A stretch of 14,744 bases of DNA. Source: Bacillota bacterium. GTDB lineage: Bacteria > Bacillota > Desulfotomaculia > Desulfotomaculales > JAJYZD01. Each line of letters begins with the position of its first letter. Within the stretch, counting starts at the first letter, position 1. The notes beneath the pieces were generated by a model, which did not search any database, was not told where the DNA came from, and saw only the letters and a program-made list of their open reading frames with translations. The stretch covers positions 1-14,744 of the forward strand of contig JAJYZD010000070.1 of the NCBI GenBank assembly GCA_021800315.1. The letters run 5' to 3'. The position numbers and the translations under genes are program-made. This document shows, in pieces, positions 5,598-13,395 of this stretch.

Positions 5598-7559
5598 ATG
5601 AGCGCTGTCTGCGGCATTTATCAATACAACGGAAGCTCGATTCCTCCCCAAACCGGCTCCACCATGATGAAGGAGTTGAGAGTTTTCGAGGCGGATGCCG
5701 AAGGAACATGGCAAAAAGGACAATTATTCCTAGGGTGGCGTGCCCAGCACATCACTCCCGAGTCGGTTCGGGAGATCCTTCCCTACCATGATGAAGCGTC
5801 CGGGTTGACGATTACGGCGGATGCCATTATCGATAACCGCGGGGAACTGTTCGATAAATTGGCCGTGCAGCATTGCCACCGGGCGGACCTGGCGGACAGC
5901 ATGCTGATTTTGCGGGCCTACCAGAAATGGGGCGGCCGGTGCCCGGAACATCTTCTGGGTGATTTCGCCTTTGCCATCTGGGACGAAAGGGGCCAGGAGC
6001 TTTTTTGCGCCGTGGACCCCGCCGGAAGAAGAACCTTCTATTATCATCGGTCGGCGGGGCTTTTCGCTTTTTGCACGCTGCTCAAGCCCTTGTTTGTGCC
6101 GGCGAAGATCGTCAAGCGGTACGACGAGACCTGGCTGGCCGATTTTCTGGCCATGCCCTGCGTGTCGCATCAGCTGGACCCCGAACTGACCATCTACGAG
6201 GACATCTATCTGTTGCCTGCCGGCCATAATCTGACGGTCCGCTCCGGCGGAATGGTAAAGCAGGCTTACTGGAGACCGCAGGGGGAGCCTAAGATAAGGT
6301 TGAAATCGGATCAGGAATATGAGTCGGCTTTCCGGGAAGTCCTGAGAGAGGCAGTGCGCTGTCGTCTGCGCAGCATCCGTCCCGCCGCCGCGATGATGAG
6401 CGGCGGGCTGGATTCCACGTCGCTGGCCTGCATGGCGGCCAAAGAGGCCGCCAAGGCGGGGGGTCGCTTTCCGGCCTTTACGGCGCTACCCATGGAAGGC
6501 TACCGGGACTGGCTCCCGGACGACACCCTGGCTGATGAATCGTCCTATGTCGAGGCGGTAAGGGAACAGGCCGGAAACATCGATGTTACGTACTGCCGGT
6601 GCGAGGGAAGGCATCCTTTGTCCGGTACCGGCCGGCTGTTCGCTGTCCTGGAGCAGCCTTACAAGATTTTCGAGAACCTGTACTGGGTTGACGCTATCAT
6701 GGCCGCCGCGGGGAGACTGGGTGTCGGCGCAATGCTCAGCGGTACCTACGGAAACGACACCATTTCCTTCGGCTACATCGTTCCCCATTTGCGGTATCTC
6801 TTCCGGACGGGCCGGTGGCATCGCCTCGTTCCGGAGAGTTGGCACTTTATCAAGGAAGAGCGACACCCTTTTAGAGAGTTGTTGCTATTGCTGATGACCC
6901 TGCTTCCCTACAATATCCAAAAGAATATATTCCAGCATATGGACCCTGGCCGACTCCGGAGTGCCTTGGCATTGTCTCCTATTAACCCGGAGTTTGCCTG
7001 CCGCATTTCGGTCGCTAAGAGGTTTGACGGGTTTGAGTATGATCCGTTGTTTATAAGCCATCTGGACCCTTTGGAGACCCGCCTGAAGAGGCTGGGTTTG
7101 GCCGCTTTCAGCCATACCGGTCCGATTACCGTCAAGCTCGGTCTAGCCCATAAAATGAGTTACCGCGATCCCACCGTTGACAGACGGGTCATTGATTTTT
7201 GCCTAAGGATCCCGGAGGGGCAGTATGTCCGGGCCGGCCAGGAAAGGTCTTTGCTGCGGCGGGCCATGACCGGGATATTGCCGGACAAGGTCCGCTTGAA
7301 TACCGGTGAGCGGGGCAGGCAGAGCGCCGACTGGGCGCAGCGTCTGGAGGCCTCCTGGCCGGAGTTAGCCGCCGAGATCAGGTCAATCGGCGATTTGGAG
7401 GCCGAACGGGAGTACCTGGACATAGCAAGAATTCACAGGTTTGTGGACAGGGTCGACATTACGAAAGATCATGCGGCGTCCAACCCGAACTTGAGGATGC
7501 TGGTGCGAAGCCTGATCCTATCCCGGTTTCTGAGATCTGACCTGAATGCCGCCCAATGA
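5598..7559 (+). CDS. Asparagine-synthetase-like lasso macrolactam cyclase (C protein)
   Basis: Homologue of asparagine synthetase B of the kind that adenylates an Asp/Glu side chain of a lasso precursor and closes the isopeptide ring (653 aa, normal for the family). The glutaminase-like domain covers about residues 1-200 (CGIYQYNG at 5-12, DNRGEL, LLGDFAFAIWD). The synthetase domain follows, with the PP-loop SGGLDSTS at 268-275 and the later LSGTYGNDTIS motif, which replaces the GEGADE-type motif of true AsnB. The family Cys is at position 5 behind MSAV. It is not at position 2, so it cannot be the N-terminal nucleophile without processing. This fits a cyclase that does not use glutamine. Start ATG 5598 has a modest AGGAA site. 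It lies 150 bp after the precursor, with an attenuator between, and overlaps the downstream frame if the exporter starts at 7556. No PqqD-like B1 or transglutaminase-like B2 follows, as would be usual. Confidence 0.9.
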   Translation: MSAVCGIYQYNGSSIPPQTGSTMMKELRVFEADAEGTWQKGQLFLGWRAQHITPESVREILPYHDEASGLTITADAIIDNRGELFDKLAVQHCHRADLADSMLILRAYQKWGGRCPEHLLGDFAFAIWDERGQELFCAVDPAGRRTFYYHRSAGLFAFCTLLKPLFVPAKIVKRYDETWLADFLAMPCVSHQLDPELTIYEDIYLLPAGHNLTVRSGGMVKQAYWRPQGEPKIRLKSDQEYESAFREVLREAVRCRLRSIRPAAAMMSGGLDSTSLACMAAKEAAKAGGRFPAFTALPMEGYRDWLPDDTLADESSYVEAVREQAGNIDVTYCRCEGRHPLSGTGRLFAVLEQPYKIFENLYWVDAIMAAAGRLGVGAMLSGTYGNDTISFGYIVPHLRYLFRTGRWHRLVPESWHFIKEERHPFRELLLLLMTLLPYNIQKNIFQHMDPGRLRSALALSPINPEFACRISVAKRFDGFEYDPLFISHLDPLETRLKRLGLAAFSHTGPITVKLGLAHKMSYRDPTVDRRVIDFCLRIPEGQYVRAGQERSLLRRAMTGILPDKVRLNTGERGRQSADWAQRLEASWPELAAEIRSIGDLEAEREYLDIARIHRFVDRVDITKDHAASNPNLRMLVRSLILSRFLRSDLNAAQ

Positions 7560-7603
7560 GTGAGTCGACCTGTGCTTCCGTAGAAGGGACAAGGGGTCAA
7601 GCC

Positions 7604-9376
7604 ATGAGAATGCTTTTTCTTTATGTGTGGAATTTGTACAATTTCTGCCGCTTCAGATTCCTTTTGAACATAGTCCTTATGATTGTGCTGGGGTTACTCG
7701 AAGGCATAGGTATATTACTGATCATACCCCTGTTGATCCTCGCCGGCATTATTCCCGGAATGCAGGCCACCAGCGGCATAGCTTTTTGGTTCAAGCAACT
7801 GTTCCAACATGCCGGCATTCCCCTGAACCTGCTGGTGGTCCTGGCGATATATACGGCGGTCAATGTGGGGCAGAGTTGGCTGAAGCGCTATCAAACAATC
7901 CTCAATGCGGATATTCAACAAGCATTCGGTGTCTACCTGGGCATCAGGCTCTTCCGGGCGGTAGCCCATGCCCGGTGGCAGACCATAATGTGTATGGCCA
8001 AGTCGGATATTACCAATGTTATGATTATGGAATTGATGCGGGTTTATTCCGGCATAAACTATTTTTTGCAGACTGTGGCCGCAGTATTTATCGCCCTGAT
8101 CCAGGTGGCCATTGCCTTGATGGTGTCTCCCGGGCTAACCGCCTTGGTTATCGGCGGCGCCGTGATACTGTTCGTCTTATTACGTCCCCTGATGCGGGAA
8201 TCACACAAGGTGGGCAAGGAGATCAGTAACCTTAACACCGAGCTGGTGTCCGCTCTCACAGAACAGTTGGGAGGATTAAAAGAAGTTAAGAGTTATGGCA
8301 TGGAGTCGGTTCAGATAGATAATTTCGCTAATACGCGGAATATGATCAAGGATAACCTGATTAAGTTTAACCTGATCCAAACAGGGACAAGTATGTATTA
8401 CAACATAGGGGCGGCTGTTTTTATCAGTCTGTGCCTTCTGGCAGCCGTCGATGTATTCAGGCTCGATACCCAGCAGTTCATATTGATCACCTACGTTTCG
8501 GCCCGCCTTTGGCCGAGGCTTTCGTCCTTCCAAAGCACAGTCCAGAATATCCTCATGGTGCTGCCCGGCTTCAAGGCGGCCAGGGATCTGGAGGAACAGT
8601 GCCTGGCCGCTCAAGAGGAAGCTCCGGAAGAAGGGGCCGCCACCAGGATGGAATTGGCGCGCGGGGTGGAATTTAGCCATGTTACATTTTTCTATGATAA
8701 AGAGCGTTCAAGTTACGCTGTTCAAGACGCCGATTTTTTTCTTCCCGCCAACAGCACCACCGCCTTGGTCGGCGTTTCCGGGGCGGGCAAAAGCACCGTG
8801 GTCGACCTGTTGATGGGTCTTTTGAGCCCCGGGACGGGACGGATCCTGCTGGACGGGAGACCGCTGGCCGAAAACCTGCGGGCCTGGCGCAATTCCATCG
8901 GCTATGTTCCCCAGGATCCTTTCTTGTTCAATGCCAGCATAAGGGACAATCTATTGTGGTCTTCGCCGGACGCACCGGAGGAGGAAATCTGGGCGGCTTT
9001 GCGTTCGGCCTCCGTGGATTCCTTTGTCCGTAGCCTGCCGGCCGGTATTGACACCGTCGTAGGAGACCGGGGTGTTCGCCTCTCGGGTGGCGAGCGGCAG
9101 CGTATCGTTCTGGCCAGGGCGCTTTTGCGGCGGCCTTCCATTCTGGTCCTGGACGAGGCTACCAGTTCTTTGGACTCGGAAAACGAAAGGCGTATCAAAC
9201 TGGCCATTGAAGGGCTGCGGGGCAAACTGACAATCGTGGTTGTCGCCCACCGCATAAGCACCATAAGGAACGTCGACCGGATATTTGTGCTGGAGGATGG
9301 CCGCGTGGTCGAGCAGGGGGACTATGACACTTTGATGGAAGACCAAAACAGCCGTTTTTATGCTTTGGCCTGTTGA
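7604..9376 (+). CDS. ABC exporter, fused permease-ATPase (D protein)
   Basis: Half-transporter of about 590 aa: a six-helix membrane domain (roughly residues 1-320) and an ATPase domain. It probably exports the matured peptide and may confer immunity. The ATPase is intact. Counted from the in-frame ATG at 7556, Walker A GVSGAGKST is at 406-414, signature LSGGERQR at 509-516, Walker B ILVLDE at 529-534, then SSLD and the H-loop VAHR. There is no N-terminal C39 peptidase domain, so it does not cleave a leader itself. ATG 7604 is preferred because AAGGGG lies upstream and the hydrophobic segment starts at once. The alternative ATG 7556 overlaps the cyclase stop as ATGA and would add 16 residues by translational coupling. 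The next gene, the kinase, begins 12 bp after its stop. Confidence 0.9.
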   Translation: MRMLFLYVWNLYNFCRFRFLLNIVLMIVLGLLEGIGILLIIPLLILAGIIPGMQATSGIAFWFKQLFQHAGIPLNLLVVLAIYTAVNVGQSWLKRYQTILNADIQQAFGVYLGIRLFRAVAHARWQTIMCMAKSDITNVMIMELMRVYSGINYFLQTVAAVFIALIQVAIALMVSPGLTALVIGGAVILFVLLRPLMRESHKVGKEISNLNTELVSALTEQLGGLKEVKSYGMESVQIDNFANTRNMIKDNLIKFNLIQTGTSMYYNIGAAVFISLCLLAAVDVFRLDTQQFILITYVSARLWPRLSSFQSTVQNILMVLPGFKAARDLEEQCLAAQEEAPEEGAATRMELARGVEFSHVTFFYDKERSSYAVQDADFFLPANSTTALVGVSGAGKSTVVDLLMGLLSPGTGRILLDGRPLAENLRAWRNSIGYVPQDPFLFNASIRDNLLWSSPDAPEEEIWAALRSASVDSFVRSLPAGIDTVVGDRGVRLSGGERQRIVLARALLRRPSILVLDEATSSLDSENERRIKLAIEGLRGKLTIVVVAHRISTIRNVDRIFVLEDGRVVEQGDYDTLMEDQNSRFYALAC

Positions 9377-9388
9377 CGGAGGGGACCA

Positions 9389-10324
9389 ATGAGACAGAGC
9401 AGGGACGGCCATCCATACCTTTATACGGCATTCGGTCTGCACATCGCTTCGGGTCTGTTGTTGCCGGAGCTTTTGCCGGATCTTGACGGACCGGTCGCTC
9501 CGGATGTCCATATCGGTCTGGGCGAGGTGCCGACTGATATTCCCGGGGCCAGGGAAAAGAAAGGTATTTACCAGGTGGCCAGGGACAGGTTCCTCTTTTG
9601 GATCCGGGGAATAGGCCGGTATTACGTAACCGACGGCAACCGCATCATTATTCGGCCCGATGGATCGCCGGCAGAAAACGCCGTCCGTCTGGTCCTTTTG
9701 GGCACAGGCCTGGGCTCGCTGCTTCTGCAGCGGGGGGTCTTCTCCATCCACGGCAGCGCGGTCCTGGTCAACCAACGCTGTGTGATCTTCACCGGCGTCT
9801 CCGGCGTGGGCAAATCGACCTTGTCGGCTGCTTTCAATGTGCGGGGTTATCCCATGTTGACGGATGATGTGGCGGCGGTCACTATTGACGACCATAACGG
9901 CCTTCCCTGGGTCCAGTTCGGTTACCCGCAGCACAAGCTGCGGCGGGACAGCGCCCAGGCCGTAGGAGTGGATGTTTCTTCGGGGTCAATGGTGTTTCCG
10001 GGTAAGCGGGGCAGTAAATTCGCCCTGCCGGCGCATAAGGAATTCTGGCGGTCTCCCGTGCGTCTGGGGGCCGTATACGAGTTGACGGCCGGATCAGACG
10101 ACGTAAGCATGAGACATCTTTCTATCGCCGAAAAACTGGCGGTTATGATGAGTAATACCTATCGGCCCTGGCTGATTAACGGGTTCGACCTGAGAAGACA
10201 ACATTTCGAATGGTGCGTGGCCATCGCCCGGACGGTTCCCATAGTACGTCTGACCAGGCCGGGGGGAATGTTTCCCGTGGCCGAGCAAATGCGTCTGATT
10301 GAAAATGATCTACCCCGGGAGTGA
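9389..10324 (+). CDS. HPr-kinase-like RiPP tailoring kinase 1
   Basis: Member of the truncated HprK-like family that includes PadeK, which phosphorylates the C-terminal Ser of the paeninodin precursor. At 311 aa it has a divergent N-terminal part (YTAFGLHIASGLLLPEL), the HprK-type FSIHGSAV segment at 118-125, the P-loop GVSGVGKST at 136-144 and the conserved acidic pair in LTDD (157-160). The usual C-terminal HprK/P phosphorylase signature is not seen, consistent with a kinase for a peptide, not HPr. A good GGAGGGG site precedes the ATG, and it is the last gene of the precursor-cyclase-exporter operon. The likely substrate is Ser52, or another Ser/Thr, of the precursor (inference). A second family member is encoded at 11168-12070. 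Confidence 0.85.
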   Translation: MRQSRDGHPYLYTAFGLHIASGLLLPELLPDLDGPVAPDVHIGLGEVPTDIPGAREKKGIYQVARDRFLFWIRGIGRYYVTDGNRIIIRPDGSPAENAVRLVLLGTGLGSLLLQRGVFSIHGSAVLVNQRCVIFTGVSGVGKSTLSAAFNVRGYPMLTDDVAAVTIDDHNGLPWVQFGYPQHKLRRDSAQAVGVDVSSGSMVFPGKRGSKFALPAHKEFWRSPVRLGAVYELTAGSDDVSMRHLSIAEKLAVMMSNTYRPWLINGFDLRRQHFEWCVAIARTVPIVRLTRPGGMFPVAEQMRLIENDLPRE

Positions 10325-10334
10325 TTCGGTAAGC

Positions 10335-11171
10335 TTAGTCCAGATAGCCGAAACGCCGCATTACCCTGCCGTGGACCTGCTTAATCCGCTCCGCCTGGGG
10401 TGCGGTCAGTTGGTCGCGCCAGCCACCGGCCTTCCCCTGGCGGAAAAACGAAGCCATTCCGGGCGGTTTTTCCTGAAAGCCTTTTTCCTCTTCCTGCTTC
10501 TGCAAAATACGGAAATCGGAAAACTGTACCGCCCGCCGGACCGACTCTTCAGCGCCGGCAAGGCCCGCGAAGCGGGCGGCCTGGGAAAACGTCCCGACCG
10601 GATTCGTCTGCATGTCCTCGTAGCGTACGACATGCACTTCGATCGATGGGCAGTCCACCCAGCTTTCCACGTGGCCGCTCCAGTCTAGCAGCTTTTGCCG
10701 GAGTTGGCTGTCGAGTCGGTCAGGCTCGCCGGCAAAGGAAAAGTTTTTGTTTTCCATCCAGCTAATGATGGTGTCCGGGTCACGCACGGAGTGGTGGGCA
10801 AAGGAGACGGCCACGTCGAGGGGATTGCGGACGATATAGACGGCCTTGGCCTTCGCAGCCGAGAACAGCGGCCGTCCATCGGGAAGGCAGGTATAGGCGT
10901 CGTGGACTTTGATAAAAAGCGTTTCTTCGCTTTGGCTGCCCAGATGGTCAAACACTGCGGGGCGCAGGTTGTCGATTTCTTCGGGCGTCAGATTGGAAGC
11001 CTCTATGCCGGTAAGATCGTCGAAGAGTTCGCGCGCGGCGGCGAAACCATGGGCAGAGAGGTTGTTCACATCCACCGGCTCATCACCGTTGGTCAGCAGA
11101 TTGGAAATAAAAGCACGAAACCAGGTGTTGCCCGATTTCGGGTAGGACGCCAGCCAGACGATTCCGCTCAA
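10335..11171 (-). CDS. PAPS-dependent sulfotransferase
   Basis: Cytosolic sulfotransferase (278 aa) transferring sulfate from PAPS to a hydroxyl or amine. The 5'-phosphosulfate loop is YPKSGNTW (10-17). The 3'-phosphate-binding motif is RNPLDVAVS (115-123). IKVHDA (87-92) provides the probable catalytic His90. The C-terminal FRQGKAGGW (243-251) matches the family RKGxxGxW element. Translation starts at TTG 11171, overlapping the upstream kinase stop as TTGA, so the two are translationally coupled; GAGGAG lies about 12 nt before. The stop is only 10 bp from the convergent kinase 1 stop and no terminator is visible there. Candidate acceptors on the precursor are Tyr26 and the many Ser/Thr (inference). 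The APS kinase at 13396 could supply PAPS. Confidence 0.9.
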   Translation of the reverse strand: MSGIVWLASYPKSGNTWFRAFISNLLTNGDEPVDVNNLSAHGFAAARELFDDLTGIEASNLTPEEIDNLRPAVFDHLGSQSEETLFIKVHDAYTCLPDGRPLFSAAKAKAVYIVRNPLDVAVSFAHHSVRDPDTIISWMENKNFSFAGEPDRLDSQLRQKLLDWSGHVESWVDCPSIEVHVVRYEDMQTNPVGTFSQAARFAGLAGAEESVRRAVQFSDFRILQKQEEEKGFQEKPPGMASFFRQGKAGGWRDQLTAPQAERIKQVHGRVMRRFGYLD

Positions 11172-12070
11172 CGGCCGCTCAGCTCCTCTTCTATCAAAGA
11201 CACCAATTGCTCAGCACAAAACCTGTCACGGGGCTGGCTTAACCGGTATATGCCCACCGTGTTGGCAATGGCTGTACACTGCTCAAAGTGATTTGTTTTT
11301 CCCCCTTCTTCTTGAAGGAACCCTAGATGGTAAGCTATATTCATGAGAGTCGTCATTTTCCCGATACCTTCCAGTCTGGTAATTGAGATATCCGCATTGT
11401 TTTGCACTACTAATATGTAGATCCCAGCGAGGGGTAATGGCTCCCTTTGAAATCTGTCTCCTACATGAAGTGTATATTTGTCCAGATTATCCCTTGCGCG
11501 GGCCATGTTATCGACGTTACAGCCGAGTTTTTTCAATGCATCCTTCCACAATCTGAGGGCGGGGAATCCAGGGGTGATTCGGGGCGTATCCTTGAGGGCG
11601 GTAACCGGACAGACGTCATCGGTGAGAATGGCATAACCTTTCTGGTAGAACTTAGCGGCCAGGGTCGATTTTCCGTAGCCGGAGATCCCGCTCAAGACGA
11701 TCCCGTTGCCGTTCAAGGCGACAGCCGCTCCATGTAGTACCAGATTTTTCCTTTGGTACAAAAGGGCCGCAAACACCGGCTCCAGCAAAAACAACCGGAC
11801 ATCTTTACCATTGGAGTTTTCGTACGGCTCCACTACTATTTCTCTGCCCTCTTGCACATAGTAGCAGGCGATGCCATCGACTCTGAAAAGAAAGCGTCCC
11901 GGGGCAGCCTCAAAGCGAACCATTCGGGTCGTGGCATGTTCGATAGTCTGCGGAACCCGGCCGAACCGGACGATCACATCCGGTTCCCCTTCTCCCTGTT
12001 CCAGTTCGGGCAACGGGCACTCCGCTTGAACCGTTAAACCATAGGCGCGATACGTTTGGCTTCCACTCAT
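11168..12070 (-). CDS. HPr-kinase-like RiPP tailoring kinase 2
   Basis: Second PadeK-like protein (300 aa), diverged from kinase 1 but with the same layout. An N-terminal part resembling YRAYGLTVQAECPLPEL is followed by VLHGAAVA at 111-118, P-loop GISGYGKST at 128-136, LTDD at 149-152 and a C-terminal HFEQCTAIANTVGIYRL segment like that of kinase 1. ATG 12070 has GAGGAG about 11 nt upstream. It is the first gene of a two-gene minus-strand operon with the sulfotransferase. Having two kinases around a single visible precursor suggests two modification sites, a second precursor elsewhere, or a non-kinase role for one. I found no precursor-like ORF directly upstream on the minus strand. Confidence 0.85.
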   Translation of the reverse strand: MSGSQTYRAYGLTVQAECPLPELEQGEGEPDVIVRFGRVPQTIEHATTRMVRFEAAPGRFLFRVDGIACYYVQEGREIVVEPYENSNGKDVRLFLLEPVFAALLYQRKNLVLHGAAVALNGNGIVLSGISGYGKSTLAAKFYQKGYAILTDDVCPVTALKDTPRITPGFPALRLWKDALKKLGCNVDNMARARDNLDKYTLHVGDRFQREPLPLAGIYILVVQNNADISITRLEGIGKMTTLMNIAYHLGFLQEEGGKTNHFEQCTAIANTVGIYRLSQPRDRFCAEQLVSLIEEELSGR

Positions 12071-12153
12071 GTTTGCTGTTGCTCCTCATAGCATCATAAT
12101 CCGACAACACGTGACAGCGCCCAAACTCCGCCGTGATATCGGCGCGGTGCGAC

Positions 12154-12181
12154 TTGACTGAAGCCGTTCAAGGAATATACA
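12154..12181 (+). promoter_or_regulatory. Possible plus-strand promoter upstream of the kinase 2 operon
   Basis: TTGACT (12154-12159) and TATACA (12176-12181) are 16 bp apart. It overlaps the minus-strand promoter candidate at 12174-12201, so the two could exclude one another. No clear gene follows on the plus strand within 1 kb. Confidence 0.35.
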
Positions 12182-12201
12182 AGAAATTCATCCAATGTCA
12201 G
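12174..12201 (-). promoter_or_regulatory. Probable promoter of the kinase 2-sulfotransferase operon
   Basis: On the minus strand, CTGACA (12201-12196) and TATATT (12179-12174) are 16 bp apart. This puts the start of transcription about 95 bp before the kinase 2 ATG. Confidence 0.45.
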
Positions 12202-12348
12202 CCTGGAATGGCTCAAATATCGGACACGAAGAGGCGGGGACGCCGCTGGTCTTTGTGTTCAACACGAAGCCGTTTTTTCCCTTCAGCTTTTTTGCCGAAA
12301 ACGCTGGATACGCTGGCCGAACCAAGGTAAACATGGTGTAAGCGGGAG

Positions 12349-12414
12349 GAAGTCGTCGGGCTTCTTCGTTGGTACGTTAGCACTATTGCCACGGGGCGAA
12401 GGACGTGGTATAAA
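12349..12414 (+). promoter_or_regulatory. Conserved promoter element, copy B
   Basis: TTGCCA (12386-12391), 17 bp, TATAAA (12409-12414), preceded by GGTAC-7 bp-CTATTGCCA and an imperfect inverted repeat GAAGT...GGCTTC. It aligns without gaps with copies A (4852) and C (14208). It points into the gene-poor stretch before the APS kinase, so it may drive a small RNA. Confidence 0.65.
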
Positions 12415-13310
12415 AGTATTGGGGACCCGACCAGACGTGTATTCCGCCGGGTTGGCAGGACGGAATAGACGGACATTTCCTCACCGGACAAAAAACAACA
12501 CGTAGACTTGATCGCAAGGTAGACTTATGAGGTACAGCTCTATTGGGTCTTCTTGATCTGTAATCTAAGGAGAAGATGGTGGGCGCTTGTGCCCTGGGGA
12601 GCAGCGTTAGGCTTGCTCTAAGACCGGGGCCGGCAAACCTCTATGGCAAGTTGGGTGCGGCTGGCACGGGGGATGCGGCGATAAGGGACCGGAGAGATTC
12701 CATCTCCTGTGCTCCCAAGATGCGGCCGAACAGGCGAAGTGGGAGATCTTCTTCCCTTATGCGCACTGGTATGCGCACTGTCTTCCCTTCTCTTGTGGAA
12801 TGCCGTACTGGTGGCGTATCTGCTGTGGAATGTTCCAGGGCGGGAGCGGTTCGAGACCATTGGGAACACATCGGCTTTGACGCAGACATCCAGGTAATAC
12901 TTGATGTAGGTCCGAGACTATGCATGATGGTGGTCTGGATGATGGTCAGGTAGTAGGATGTTAACTTCCTACTTCAATCAGCGTAGGTGCCGTAGTAGTT
13001 CTTCCGTCCCAATGCCACGATGCGAAGGAGCCGCTCGCCAGGTTGTTATGTCGCTTATACCTAGTTCAGGATAATCCTGATTATCCTGAACTTTTGAATA
13101 TCCTGAAGTATCGGCAACAGCTGCAAACAGCATGAATAACGGCGTTAAGCTCAATAATCTTCGGGATATTTCACATCCGTAAACGCTAACGCGTCTTGAA
13201 TTGACCCTAAAAAAGTGGCCGGTGCCAAGCCCTCGTGCGACTACGAGCGGCAGCAATAAGGGCGACGAGGCTGCAGAAATGATATTGCAATTATCCGAAG
13301 TCCTTAAACC
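12415..13310. other. Gene-poor region downstream of promoter B
   Basis: No credible gene is seen. Soon after the expected start of transcription, GTGTATTCCG pairs with CGGAATAGAC (12437-12470; nine base pairs, one mismatch), so a small RNA is possible. A frame at 12709-12897 contains a hydrophobic run (LLPLCALVCALSSLLLWNAV) that could be the remains of a membrane protein. It has no ribosome binding site and no recognisable family. A strong palindrome lies at 13064-13091. Confidence 0.4.
13064..13106. repeat. Perfect 28-bp palindrome with an extra half-site
   Basis: GTTCAGGATAATC, then CT, then GATTATCCTGAAC form a perfect 13-bp inverted repeat. A third ATCCTGAA copy follows at 13100-13107. 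TCCTGA therefore recurs at 13075, 13084 and 13101. It looks like an operator for a dimeric regulator, or a small mobile-element end. It lies about 290 bp before the APS kinase. It has no T-run, so it is not a typical terminator. Confidence 0.7.
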
Positions 13311-13336
13311 ACAGCCCAGAATTTCTGGCTGTTTTG
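13311..13336 (+). terminator. Terminator-like hairpin before the APS kinase
   Basis: ACAGCCCAGAA pairs with TTCTGGCTGT (ten pairs, one bulged C) and TTTTG follows. It would end transcripts coming from promoter B or from upstream. The APS kinase would then need its own promoter. A weak candidate is TTGTTC (13334-13339) and TATGTT (13358-13363), 18 bp apart. Confidence 0.5.
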
Positions 13337-13395
13337 TTCAATGCTCGGGCCCGGTTGTATGTTGAGCAATGATTCATGGGGGAGACTGTAGGCGA

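Noticed and set aside
8951..9934. A 327-codon minus-strand frame across the exporter and kinase 1.
   Set aside because: It is antisense to two genes with intact P-loops, and its own sequence shows no recognisable motif.
12195..12341. A 48-codon plus-strand ORF rich in Phe just upstream of the kinase 2 operon, considered as a second RiPP precursor.
   Set aside because: No ribosome binding site, no leader motif (aromatic-xx-Pro), wrong strand for the kinase 2 operon, and the predicted promoter leaves almost no 5' leader.
12576..12953. Open frame of 125 codons after an AAGGAG before ATG 12576.
   Set aside because: Shine-Dalgarno spacing is too short, the protein is low-complexity Arg/Ser/Gly with no domain, and overlapping frames on both strands look equally good.
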